Positions 42,833-50,682 of a stretch of 64,000 nucleotides of DNA are shown here, piece by piece. The position numbers and the translations under genes are program-made. The stretch lies in the NCBI GenBank assembly GCA_023396115.1, contig JAEWXC010000062.1, forward strand, positions 3,003 through 67,002, given 5' to 3'. The notes below the pieces were generated by a model. The model was not told the origin of the DNA. It did not search any database and saw only the letters and a list, made by a program, of their open reading frames with translations. This stretch comes from Actinomycetes bacterium. Lineage in GTDB: Bacteria; Actinomycetota; Actinomycetes; Propionibacteriales; Nocardioidaceae. The number at the start of each line of letters is the position of its first letter. The first letter of the stretch is position 1.

Positions 42833-42870
42833 TCACCCGCAGCTCACCGGGCAGCTCACCGGGCAGCTCA
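42833..42870 (-). repeat. 12-base tandem repeat starting at the SDR stop codon, giving successive in-frame stops
   Basis: On the minus strand TGAGCTGCCCGG occurs twice and is followed by TGAGCTGCGGG and TGA. The first TGA is the stop of the SDR gene. Because the unit is 12 bases, the second and third TGA are in the same frame. Confidence 0.85.
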
Positions 42871-43719
42871 CCGTGCCGCCGTGGTCCGTTCGGCCTGCCA
42901 ACGACGCTGCCGGGTCACGAACGAGGTGGTCGAGCGCCACAGCAGACCGGGGAACAGCCGCGCCACGCGCCACTGGACCCGGGCCGAGCGGGGTTCGATG
43001 ACCACGGCCGCGTCCGCGGCCACGCCGCGCAGCACCGCCGCGGCCAGCTCGTCGGGATCCAGCGCCCGGCGCAGCCCCTGGCCACGCAGGTAGTAGTCGC
43101 GGCCCACGAAGTCGTCCACGGACCCCTTGTCCAGGATCGGGGTCTCCACGGCGCCGGGACACACCACGGTGACCCCCACGCCTTTGGCGCTGGCCTCGCT
43201 GCGCAGGGCCAGGGAGAGCCCGACCACCGCGTGCTTGGTCGCCACGTAGCTGGTCAGCAGACCGCCGGGGGTCAGCCCACCCATCGAGGCGGTGTTGACG
43301 ATGTGCCCCGACCCCTGGGCGATCATCCGCGGGTACGCGGCCGCCACCCCGTGCACGACACCGCGCAGGTTGACGTCGATGATCAGGTTCCACTGCTCCA
43401 GCGTGAGGTGCTCGGTCTCCCCGCCGAAGCAGATCCCGGCGTTGTTGAACAGCAGGTCCAGGCGACCGTGCTCGGCCACCGTCCCGGCCACCACCTGCTC
43501 GACGGCCGCGGCGTCGGTCACGTCGAGGCCGACCGCGCTGGCCCGCTCACCCAGACCGGACGCGGTCGCGGCCGCGGATGCCGGGTCCAGGTCGCTGCAC
43601 ACCACCCGGGCGCCCGCGGCGACCAGTGCCCGCGACAGCGCAGCCCCGATGCCTGAGCCGGCGCCGGTGACCAGCGCGACCTTGCCGTCGAAGGCTCCTG
43701 CGGGGACGGCCCGGCTCAC
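42868..43719 (-). CDS. short-chain dehydrogenase/reductase
   Basis: A 283-residue SDR from GTG 43719. It has the NAD(P) loop TGAGSGIGAALSRAL (about 18-32), NNAGICFGG, and catalytic Ser in NTASMGGL with Tyr and Lys in SYVATKHAVV. The C-terminal extension is basic (WRSTTSFVTRQRRWQAERT). Its start overlaps the stop of the upstream SDR (GTGA). With the flavin monooxygenase on the other side of a shared operator, it probably oxidises an alcohol or reduces a ketone in the same route, as in the mycobacterial mymA operon. Confidence 0.9.
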   Translation of the reverse strand: MSRAVPAGAFDGKVALVTGAGSGIGAALSRALVAAGARVVCSDLDPASAAATASGLGERASAVGLDVTDAAAVEQVVAGTVAEHGRLDLLFNNAGICFGGETEHLTLEQWNLIIDVNLRGVVHGVAAAYPRMIAQGSGHIVNTASMGGLTPGGLLTSYVATKHAVVGLSLALRSEASAKGVGVTVVCPGAVETPILDKGSVDDFVGRDYYLRGQGLRRALDPDELAAAVLRGVAADAAVVIEPRSARVQWRVARLFPGLLWRSTTSFVTRQRRWQAERTTAAR

Positions 43720-44483
43720 CCGAAGGCCTTCGCGATCAGCCCCAGCAGGTCGGGGTAGCGCATCATCGACTCGCCGCCGTCGACCAGCAGGTCCTGGCCG
43801 GTGGTCCAAGCGGCGCCGGGGGAGAGCAGGTGCGCCACGGTGGCGGCGATCTCCTCGCCGGTGCCGGGCCGGCCCAGCGGGGTGTTGTCCAGGTACTCCT
43901 GCTCCACGCCGGGGATGCCCATCGCCGGCTCGGTCAGCGGGGTGACGACCAGGCCGGGGGAGACGGTGTTGACCCGGACCCGGCGCGGTGCGAGCTCCAG
44001 CGCGGTCACCTTCGACAGCATCACCAGGCCGGCCTTGGCGGTGCAGTAGGCCGAGAGCCCGGTGCCCGGGGCGGTCGCGTTCAGCGAAGCCAGGGTGACC
44101 AGGGAGCCGCCGTCACTGACGCGCTGGCCGGCGTGCTTGAGGACGTGGAAGGCGCCGACCAGGCAGACGTCCAGGATCCGGCGGAACTCGGTGGAGTCGT
44201 GGTCGACCACCGGCGCCAGGGTGCTGGTGCCGGCGCAGTTGACCACCCCGTCGAGACGGCCGTGCTCGGCCACCACGGCGTCGAGCAGGGCGGCGACCCC
44301 GGCCTCGTCGACGACGTCGACGCCGCGCACCTCGTCGGTGGCGTTCAGGTCGGCCGCGACGACGGTGTGCCCGGCGGTGTGCAGGTGCTCGGCGATCGCG
44401 GCGCCGATGCCCGATCCGGCGCCGACGACCACCGTGACCGGGGCGCGGTCAGCCGGGGTGGGGGCAGGGGTGGATGAGGTCAC
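43716..44483 (-). CDS. short-chain dehydrogenase/reductase
   Basis: A 255-residue classical SDR: GAGSGIGAAIAEHL (about 21-34), VVNCAGTSTLAPV, catalytic Ser in TLASLNAT, Tyr-Lys in SAYCTAKAGLVML, and C-terminal GQDLLVDGGES. It is the first gene of the leftward pair, 95 bases from the divergent monooxygenase start, with a palindromic operator between them. The substrate is unknown. Confidence 0.92.
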   Translation of the reverse strand: MTSSTPAPTPADRAPVTVVVGAGSGIGAAIAEHLHTAGHTVVAADLNATDEVRGVDVVDEAGVAALLDAVVAEHGRLDGVVNCAGTSTLAPVVDHDSTEFRRILDVCLVGAFHVLKHAGQRVSDGGSLVTLASLNATAPGTGLSAYCTAKAGLVMLSKVTALELAPRRVRVNTVSPGLVVTPLTEPAMGIPGVEQEYLDNTPLGRPGTGEEIAATVAHLLSPGAAWTTGQDLLVDGGESMMRYPDLLGLIAKAFG

Positions 44484-44512
44484 GAAGTTCTCCTGACAGG
44501 TGTCGAAAAATG

Positions 44513-44526
44513 TTGACGTACGTCAA
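44513..44526. promoter_or_regulatory. perfect palindrome between SDR pair and monooxygenase operon
   Basis: TTGACGTACGTCAA is fully self-complementary and lies in the divergent gap (44484-44578). It is the likely operator of the TetR protein encoded in the rightward operon. Confidence 0.7.
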
Positions 44527-44578
44527 AAGTAGGACATAGCGTGACGCCTGTCACCCCCTCCGAGTGAAGTGAGTCACC

Positions 44579-45925
44579 ATGACCTTCTCCGCGTCCCAGG
44601 CCGATGCCCCGCCCACCGTGGCCGTGATCGGCGCGGGCATCTCCGGCCTCACCGCCGGCAAGATGCTCGACGACTACCAGGTGCCCTACACCTGCTTCGA
44701 GGTCTCCGACCGGATCGGGGGCAACTGGGCCTTCAAGAACACCAACGGGATGAGCAGCGCCTACCGCTCGCTGCACATCGACACCTCCAAGTACCGGCTC
44801 TCCTTCCGGGACTTCCCGATGCCCGAGAGCTACCCGGACTTCCCGCACCACACGCTGGTCGCGGAGTACCTGGAGGACTACGCCGAGGCGTTCGACCTCA
44901 AGCGCAACATCGAGTTCAACAACGGTGTCCAGCACGCCCGTCGCCTGCCCGGCGGCGGTTGGGAGCTGGACCTCGCCGACGGCAGCACCCGGCGCTTCGA
45001 CTTCCTGGTCGTCGGCAACGGGCACCACTGGGACCCCCGCTACCCCGACTTCCCCGGGGAGTTCACCGGCGAGACGATCCACTCCCACCACTACATCGAC
45101 CCCGAGGAGCCGCTGCACCTGCGGGACAAGCGGATCCTGGTCGTCGGCCTGGGCAACTCCGCCGCGGACATCACCGTGGAGCTGTCCAGCCGCACCCTGG
45201 GCAACACCGTGTACCTCTCCACCCGGTCCAGCGCCTGGATCGTGCCCAAGTACCTGCGCGGCAAGCCCGCGGACATGGGCTTCCGCACCAACGTGCACAT
45301 CCCGCTGAAGTGGCAGCGCAAGGCGATCAGCAAGCTGGCCCCGATGCAGAACGGCCACCCGGTCGACATGGGGCTGCCGATGCCCAACCACCAGTTCATG
45401 GAGGCCCACCCCACGCAGTCGGTGGAGCTGCCGGTGCGGCTCGGCTCGGGTGACGTGGTCGCCAAGGGCAACATCAGCCGGCTGGACGGAGCCACGGTGC
45501 ACTTCGAGGACGGCACCAGCGCCGAGTTCGACGTGATCATCCACGCCACCGGGTACAACATCACCTTCCCGTTCTTCGACCCCGAGTTCATCTCCGCCCC
45601 GGACAACCACATCGCGCTCTACAAGCGGATGTTCAAGCCCGGGATCGACGACCTCTGCTTCATCGGTTTCGCCCAGTCCACCCCCACGCTGTTCCCGTTC
45701 GTGGAGGCCCAGACCCGGCTCATGGCCGCCTACGTCGCGGGGCAGTACGCGCTCCCGTCGGAGTCGGAGATGCACCGCACGATCCTGGCCGACCAGGAGC
45801 TCTACACCGGGCACATGAACCAGACCGCGCGGCACACCCAGCAGCTGGACTACTTCGTCTACGAGCACCAGCTGCGCACCAAGGAGCTGCCGTCCGGGCG
45901 GACCCGGGCCGGGGTGGGCGCGTGA
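44579..45925 (+). CDS. flavin-containing monooxygenase (FMO/Baeyer-Villiger-like)
   Basis: A 448-residue FAD/NADPH monooxygenase. The FAD loop is GAGISGLTAGKML (about 18-30), with FEVSDRIGGNWAFKN next. An FMO identifying motif appears as FPGEFTGETIHSHHY (about 157-171). The NADPH loop is VVGLGNSAADITVEL, and the end region has IHATGYNITFPFF. It inserts oxygen into a ketone, amine or sulfide; the substrate is unknown. It resembles MymA-type enzymes of mycobacteria, found with SDRs and a lipase-like hydrolase as here. Its stop overlaps the TetR start. Confidence 0.92.
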   Translation: MTFSASQADAPPTVAVIGAGISGLTAGKMLDDYQVPYTCFEVSDRIGGNWAFKNTNGMSSAYRSLHIDTSKYRLSFRDFPMPESYPDFPHHTLVAEYLEDYAEAFDLKRNIEFNNGVQHARRLPGGGWELDLADGSTRRFDFLVVGNGHHWDPRYPDFPGEFTGETIHSHHYIDPEEPLHLRDKRILVVGLGNSAADITVELSSRTLGNTVYLSTRSSAWIVPKYLRGKPADMGFRTNVHIPLKWQRKAISKLAPMQNGHPVDMGLPMPNHQFMEAHPTQSVELPVRLGSGDVVAKGNISRLDGATVHFEDGTSAEFDVIIHATGYNITFPFFDPEFISAPDNHIALYKRMFKPGIDDLCFIGFAQSTPTLFPFVEAQTRLMAAYVAGQYALPSESEMHRTILADQELYTGHMNQTARHTQQLDYFVYEHQLRTKELPSGRTRAGVGA

Positions 45926-46569
45926 CCCGCGAGGGTGCCGCCCCCACGTCGCGACCGGCCCCGGCGCGCGGGATGACCCAGCGCACCGTCACCAAGGGCG
46001 ACGCCCGCAGGTCGGCACTGCTGGAGGCGCTCGACGAGGCGTTGAAGGACGGCGACAGCGTCGAGGCGATCAACGTCGCCGACCTGTCCCGCCGTGCGGG
46101 GGTGACCCGCTCGGCCTTCTACTTCTACTTCGAGAGCAAGTCCGCGGCGGTCGCGGCGCTGATGGAGACCGTCTACGAGGAGGCCGCCTCGGCCGGTGAG
46201 GTGCTCACCGACACCGACCGGGAGCCGGCGGAGCGGATCGCGGTGGTCGTCGACCAGATCTTCGCCTCCACCGAGCGGCACGAGCACCTCTACCGGGCGG
46301 TGCTCGAGGCGCGCGCCACCAACCCGGCGGTGCGCGAGATGTGGGACGCCGACCGGACCTCGTTCAGCCAGGACGTGGCCGACATGATCCGCGCCGAGCG
46401 GGCCGCCGGCAAGGCACCCGAGGGGCCGGACGCCGACGTGCTGGCCCAGGTGCTGCTCGACCTCAACGACCACAACATGGAGCGTCGCGTGCTGCCCGAT
46501 CCCCCCGACCGGGCCGAGCACGTCGCCGCCGTCACCGCCATCTGGGTCCGCAGCGTCTACGGCGCCTGA
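45922..46569 (+). CDS. TetR-family regulator of the monooxygenase cluster
   Basis: A 215-residue protein from GTG 45922 (GTGA overlap with the monooxygenase stop). The helix-turn-helix is INVADLSRRAGVTRSAFYFYFESKSAAVAALME (about residues 52-84), where Tyr-Phe is typical. The ligand domain follows. It probably binds the palindrome at 44513 and controls both itself and the divergent SDR genes. Confidence 0.9.
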   Translation: MTREGAAPTSRPAPARGMTQRTVTKGDARRSALLEALDEALKDGDSVEAINVADLSRRAGVTRSAFYFYFESKSAAVAALMETVYEEAASAGEVLTDTDREPAERIAVVVDQIFASTERHEHLYRAVLEARATNPAVREMWDADRTSFSQDVADMIRAERAAGKAPEGPDADVLAQVLLDLNDHNMERRVLPDPPDRAEHVAAVTAIWVRSVYGA

Positions 46570-46635
46570 CCCTCCACCCGACGCCGGCCCACCCCACCGG
46601 CCCACCCGACACCGACCACCGGCCAGGAGCACACC

Positions 46636-47613
46636 GTGAAGAAGACCAGTACCGCCCACCGGGCGCCCGCGCAGGACGCCCCCACCACGACGGAGCGCGG
46701 GGACGCGAGCACGCCCCGCACCCTCGAGTTCACCGTCGCCGGCACCCGCTGCGAGGCCAGCCACTTCCCGGCCGCCCACGACGCCCTGGCCAGCGACGCC
46801 GGTCGTCCGGTCGTCGTGCTCGGCCACGGCCTGGGCGGGACCCGCGACTCGGGCCTCGAGCCCTTCGCCCGTGCCTTCGCCGAGGCCGGCCTGGACGCGG
46901 TGACCTTCGACTACCGCGGGTTCGGCACCAGCGGGGGAGACGAGCGTCAGGTCGTCTCCCTGGACGCCCAGGTGGAGGACTGGCGCGGCGCGGTCGACGC
47001 CGCCCGGGCGCTGCCCGGGGTGGACCCGGCACGCGTGGTGCTCTGGGGCGTCTCCCTGGCCGGCGGGCACGTGCTGCGGCTGGCCGCCGAGCGTGACGAC
47101 GTCGCCGCGGTCGTCTCGGTCGTCCCGATGGTCGACGGTCTGGCCGCGATGCGGCACGCCCTGGCCGCCCACGGCGTCGGTGCCCTGGTCCGGGCCACCG
47201 GGCAGGGCATCGCTGCGCGGGTCGGGGTGGCCCGCGGTCGGGCGCCGATGATGCCGCTGGCCGCCCGTCCCGGCGAGCGCGGTGCGCTGACCGTGCCGGG
47301 CGCGCTGGAGGACTACCTGTCGATCGCCGGCCCCAGCTGGCGCAACGAGGTCCGCGCCGACGTCGGGCTGGAGCTGGGCACCCGGGCCCCGGCCGAGGCC
47401 GCGGCGCAGGTCACCGTCCCGGTGCTGGTCCAGATCTGCGACTTCGACGTCTCCGCGCCGCCGTTCGCCGCAGCCGAGGCCGCCTTCGCCGCCCGGGCCG
47501 AGGTGCGTCACTACCCCGGTGACCACTTCGACGTGTTCCCCGGCAAGCCGTTCCACGACGCTGCGGTGGCGCACGCGGTGTACTTCCTCACCCGGCACCT
47601 GCGCCCCGCCTGA
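46636..47613 (+). CDS. alpha/beta hydrolase
   Basis: A 325-residue alpha/beta hydrolase from GTG 46636 behind AGGAG. The nucleophile elbow is WGVSLAGG (Ser near residue 140), the oxyanion region GHGLGGTRDSGLEPFARAFAEAGLDAVTFDYRGFGTSGG, and the late Asp and His are in QICDFDVSAPP and YPGDHFDVF. It could hydrolyse the ester formed by the monooxygenase, or a lipid substrate. It lies 66 bases after the TetR gene and probably in the same operon. Confidence 0.88.
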   Translation: MKKTSTAHRAPAQDAPTTTERGDASTPRTLEFTVAGTRCEASHFPAAHDALASDAGRPVVVLGHGLGGTRDSGLEPFARAFAEAGLDAVTFDYRGFGTSGGDERQVVSLDAQVEDWRGAVDAARALPGVDPARVVLWGVSLAGGHVLRLAAERDDVAAVVSVVPMVDGLAAMRHALAAHGVGALVRATGQGIAARVGVARGRAPMMPLAARPGERGALTVPGALEDYLSIAGPSWRNEVRADVGLELGTRAPAEAAAQVTVPVLVQICDFDVSAPPFAAAEAAFAARAEVRHYPGDHFDVFPGKPFHDAAVAHAVYFLTRHLRPA

Positions 47614-47696
47614 GTCGCAGCCGGAACCACCGGGACGGGTCGCCCCCCGAGGCCCGTACCGGTTGCCGCCCGCGCCACCCCCTGCGGCACGGGCGA

Positions 47697-47739
47697 GACG
47701 GCGTGGGCCGGACCCTGGGAGGATCCGGCCCACGCCGTC
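47697..47739. terminator. bidirectional terminator between convergent genes
   Basis: A perfect 16-bp stem (GACGGCGTGGGCCGGA at 47697-47712, complement at 47724-47739) with an 11-base loop, lying between the rightward hydrolase and the leftward ABC operon. Confidence 0.8.
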
Positions 47740-47756
47740 GTGCTGTTCCGTGGGGG

Positions 47757-48608
47757 TCACTTCACCTCGGAGCGACCCATCCGCCACAGCCCCAGGGCCA
47801 GCGGCAGGACCAGCCAGATGGTGCCGGAGGTGGCCAGCTGCGCCCAGCCCTCGGCGTCCGGGACGCCCTCGTAGAGGCTGGTGGTGCTGTAGAAGAAGTC
47901 CACCCACGGCCACAGGTCCATGAACCAGTCCTGGTAGTAGGCCAGCGCCCCGAACAGGTTCGGCAGCACCAGGCTGTAGACGAAGTAGACGACGATCGCG
48001 ACCGGCGAGCTGCGGAACACCGCACCGGCGGTGAAGCCCATCAGCATGCCCAGGGTCGAGCCGAGCACGACCATGGCCTGGTCGGCGACGCTGAAGCCCC
48101 AGATCGGGTCGATGCCGTGGATCGTGGCACCGAGCAGGTTGCCCAGGGCACCGACCCCGGTGGCCAGCAGGATCCCGATCACGCCGATGGTCACCGAGAC
48201 GACCAGCTTCGCCGCGATCACCCGTCCGCGGTGCGGGACGAGGGTGAAGGTGGTCAGGCCGGTGCGCTGGCTCCACTCCGAGGTGATCGACAGGATCGCC
48301 ACCACCGGGAGGATGATCGCCATCGGCACGCCCACCGCCGAGGCGAACGTCTCGAAGTTCATCGACCCCTCGCCACCGAAGGCGAGCACCGCACCCGAGG
48401 CGAGGGTGGCCAGGATGCCGATCGAGGCGATCAGCCAGAAGCCCGACCGGGTGTTGAACATCTTCAGGGTCTCGACGCCGACCAGCTGGCCGAAGCCGAT
48501 GGGGCGCACCGGGCCCAGGCTGCCGGGGCGGACCGGCGGGGTCGTCCCGGTGGCTGCGTGCGCCGGGGCGGTGCTGCCCGCCGCCGGGGTGGTGGTCGTG
48601 CTGCTCAT
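47757..48608 (-). CDS. ABC-2 type transporter permease
   Basis: A 283-residue protein with a Pro/Ala/Thr-rich cytoplasmic N-terminus (about 1-35) and six membrane segments, e.g. LIASIGILATLASGAVLAF, VPMAIILPVVAILSI and AIVVYFVYSLVLPNLFGAL. The form is that of bacitracin/lantibiotic-type export permeases that pair with a CcmA-like ATPase. Its start overlaps the ATPase stop. The substrate is unknown. Confidence 0.9.
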   Translation of the reverse strand: MSSTTTTPAAGSTAPAHAATGTTPPVRPGSLGPVRPIGFGQLVGVETLKMFNTRSGFWLIASIGILATLASGAVLAFGGEGSMNFETFASAVGVPMAIILPVVAILSITSEWSQRTGLTTFTLVPHRGRVIAAKLVVSVTIGVIGILLATGVGALGNLLGATIHGIDPIWGFSVADQAMVVLGSTLGMLMGFTAGAVFRSSPVAIVVYFVYSLVLPNLFGALAYYQDWFMDLWPWVDFFYSTTSLYEGVPDAEGWAQLATSGTIWLVLPLALGLWRMGRSEVK

Positions 48609-49504
48609 GCTGCGACTCCTTCGCGCTGGGACTGGGCGGTGAGCTCCAGGAACATCTCCTCCAGGCCCGCGCCGTCGGCGGACCGGAGTTCGGTGAGGGC
48701 GACGCCGGCCGTCAGGGCCAGCTGGCCGACCTGCTCGGCGCTGGCGTCGGTGTGCAGGGCGTGGTCGGGGGTGCGGGTGCAGCCGACGCCGGCAGCGGCC
48801 AGGGCCGCGACGAGCCGGTCGGGGTCGGCGGCGCGGACCACGGTGCCGGCGGCGGCCAGCAGCTCGGCCTTGGTGCCGCCGGCGACGATCCGGCCGTTGC
48901 CGATCACGACCAGGTCGTCGGCGATGACCTCGATCTCGTGCAGCAGGTGGCTGGAGAGCAGAACGGTCCCGCCGCGGGTGGCGTAGTCGCGCAACAGGTC
49001 GCGCATCCAGCGGATGCCCGCCGGGTCGAGACCGTTGGCGGGCTCGTCGAGGATCAACACCGAGGGATCGCCGAGCAGGGCGACCGCGATGCCCAGGCGC
49101 TGCCGCATCCCCAGCGAGTAGTTGCGGACCCGGCGGCCGGCCTCCTCCTCGGTGAGGGAGACCTTGTCGAGCATCTCGTCGACGACCCGGGCCGGGAGGC
49201 CCATGGTGCGCTGCGCGACGGTGAGCACCTGGCGCCCGGTGCGCCCGGCGTGCTGGGCCGAGGCGTCCAGCAGGACGCCGACCTCCCGACCCGGGTTGGG
49301 CAGCGAGGCGTAGGGGCGGCCGTCGATCAGGGCGGTGCCGCTGGTGGGGGTGGTCAGCCCGACCATCATCCGCATGGAGGTGGACTTGCCGGCGCCGTTG
49401 GGCCCCAGGAAGCCGGTGACCCGTCCGGAACGGGCCGTGAACGAGACGTCGTCGACGGCGGTGAAGCTGCCGTAGCGCTTGGTCAGGGAGTCAAGGGTGA
49501 TCAT
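48605..49504 (-). CDS. ABC transporter ATP-binding protein
   Basis: A 299-residue ATPase: Walker A GPNGAGKSTS (about 34-43), signature YSLGMRQRLGIA (Leu for Gly, as in many exporters of this group), Walker B VLILDEPANGLDPAG and H-loop LLSSHLLHE. The C-terminal domain resembles BcrA/YxlF-type exporters. It is the first gene of the leftward two-gene unit and starts at ATG 49504. Confidence 0.93.
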   Translation of the reverse strand: MITLDSLTKRYGSFTAVDDVSFTARSGRVTGFLGPNGAGKSTSMRMMVGLTTPTSGTALIDGRPYASLPNPGREVGVLLDASAQHAGRTGRQVLTVAQRTMGLPARVVDEMLDKVSLTEEEAGRRVRNYSLGMRQRLGIAVALLGDPSVLILDEPANGLDPAGIRWMRDLLRDYATRGGTVLLSSHLLHEIEVIADDLVVIGNGRIVAGGTKAELLAAAGTVVRAADPDRLVAALAAAGVGCTRTPDHALHTDASAEQVGQLALTAGVALTELRSADGAGLEEMFLELTAQSQREGVAA

Positions 49505-49618
49505 GGCCCTGACTCTCGCTCCCGGACGGGGGCGCGCACATCGGGGAGACCGACCGATCCACCCCTGAGTCCTCTCGGGGTCACCTCAGGGTCGCCCCCG
49601 GCCCCCCGCCTCGCCACC

Positions 49619-49763
49619 CGGGCACAAAAGCGGCGCTGACCGGGCACATCCGCGACGCTGACCGGGCACTTGTGTGGCGCCGACCGGGCACTTAGTCGCC
49701 GACCGGGCACTTGCGTGGCGCTGACCGGGCACAAAAGTGGCGCTGAGCGGGCGCTTGCGCGGA
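49619..49763. repeat. tandem array of 22-base and 19-base units (array A)
   Basis: Seven units beginning CCGGGCAC (the last GCGGGCGC) follow without spacers. Six are about 22 bases (for example CCGGGCACTTGTGTGGC plus GCCGA) and one is 19 (CCGGGCACTTAGTCGCCGA). The array fills most of the 313-base gap between two unrelated genes. The same units form array B at 63769. No gene or promoter is evident inside. Confidence 0.85.
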
Positions 49764-49817
49764 CCGACGCCGCCTCCCGGCGGGAAGGAATCGGTGTTCG
49801 CCGGTGTTCTGCTCAGC

Positions 49818-50519
49818 ATGCGCATCGACATCTGGAGTGACGTGGTCTGCCCGTGGTGCTACATCGGCAAGCGCCGGTTGGAGGCCGCGCTTGCCGACTT
49901 CGAGCACGCGGACGAGGTGGAGATCCACTTCCACTCCTACGAGCTGGACCCGGCCGCCCCGAAGGTGGCCTCCGAGCGGACGCTCGAGGCGCTGGGGCGC
50001 AAGTACGGCGGGGGAGTCGAGGGCGCGCGCCGGATGATGGACCAGGTCGAGGCGGCCGCGGCCGGCGAGGGCCTGCTGTTCCGGCTCGGCGAGACGATGC
50101 ACGTCAACACCTCCGACGCCCACCGGGTGCTCCACCTGGCGGCCGACCACGGCGTCCAGGGTGCGCTCAAGGAGGCGCTGCTGGCCGCCCACTTCACCCG
50201 GGCCGAGAACGTCTCCGACACCGACGTACTCGTCCGGCACGCTGTCGCGGCCGGACTCGAGGAGAGCCGGGTCCGCGAGGTGCTGTCCTCCGACGAGTAC
50301 GCCGACGCCGTCGAGGCCGACATCCGCCAGGCTGCCTCGCTGGGCGCCACCGGCGTCCCGTTCGTCGTGGTCGACGGCAAGTACGGCGTCCCCGGTGCCC
50401 AGCCCGCCGACGTGTTCGGCCAGGTGCTGCAGCGGGCCTGGGACGACGCTCACCCGCAGGTGCAGCTGGTCACCGGTGGCGACGCCGAGGCGTGCGGCCC
50501 CGACGGCTGCGCGATCTGA
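49818..50519 (+). CDS. DsbA-family (FrnE-like) thioredoxin-fold oxidoreductase
   Basis: A 233-residue cytoplasmic protein beginning RIDIWSDVVCPWCYIGKRRLEAAL, with active-site CPWC (about residues 12-15). The helical insert of the FrnE/2-hydroxychromene isomerase-like DsbA group follows, then ATGVPFVVVDGKYGVPGAQP with the cis-Pro. The tail ends in CGPDGC, an extra Cys pair. ATG 49818 is chosen by family start; no good ribosome site is seen. The role may be disulfide handling or glutathione-like chemistry. Confidence 0.9.
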   Translation: MRIDIWSDVVCPWCYIGKRRLEAALADFEHADEVEIHFHSYELDPAAPKVASERTLEALGRKYGGGVEGARRMMDQVEAAAAGEGLLFRLGETMHVNTSDAHRVLHLAADHGVQGALKEALLAAHFTRAENVSDTDVLVRHAVAAGLEESRVREVLSSDEYADAVEADIRQAASLGATGVPFVVVDGKYGVPGAQPADVFGQVLQRAWDDAHPQVQLVTGGDAEACGPDGCAI

Positions 50520-50610
50520 TCAACCCGGCCCGGCACGGTCGCGGTCCGGGGAGGCCACCCGGGGTGCGGTCCGCATGGCGACCCAGCCCGGCACCCCGAC
50601 CACGACCGGC

Positions 50611-50616
50611 TAGGCT
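50611..50616 (+). promoter_or_regulatory. candidate -10 of serA
   Basis: TAGGCT, 66 bases before the serA start, in the gap 50520-50682. Confidence 0.45.
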
Positions 50617-50682
50617 GGGTGTTCGCACAGCGTCGTGCGTCCACTCAGTCGAACCCCACGCACCCGTAGTCGAGGAAGCGCT

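Noticed and set aside
49619..49763. Possible CRISPR array
   Set aside because: Units abut without unique spacers and vary along their whole length; no cas gene is present.
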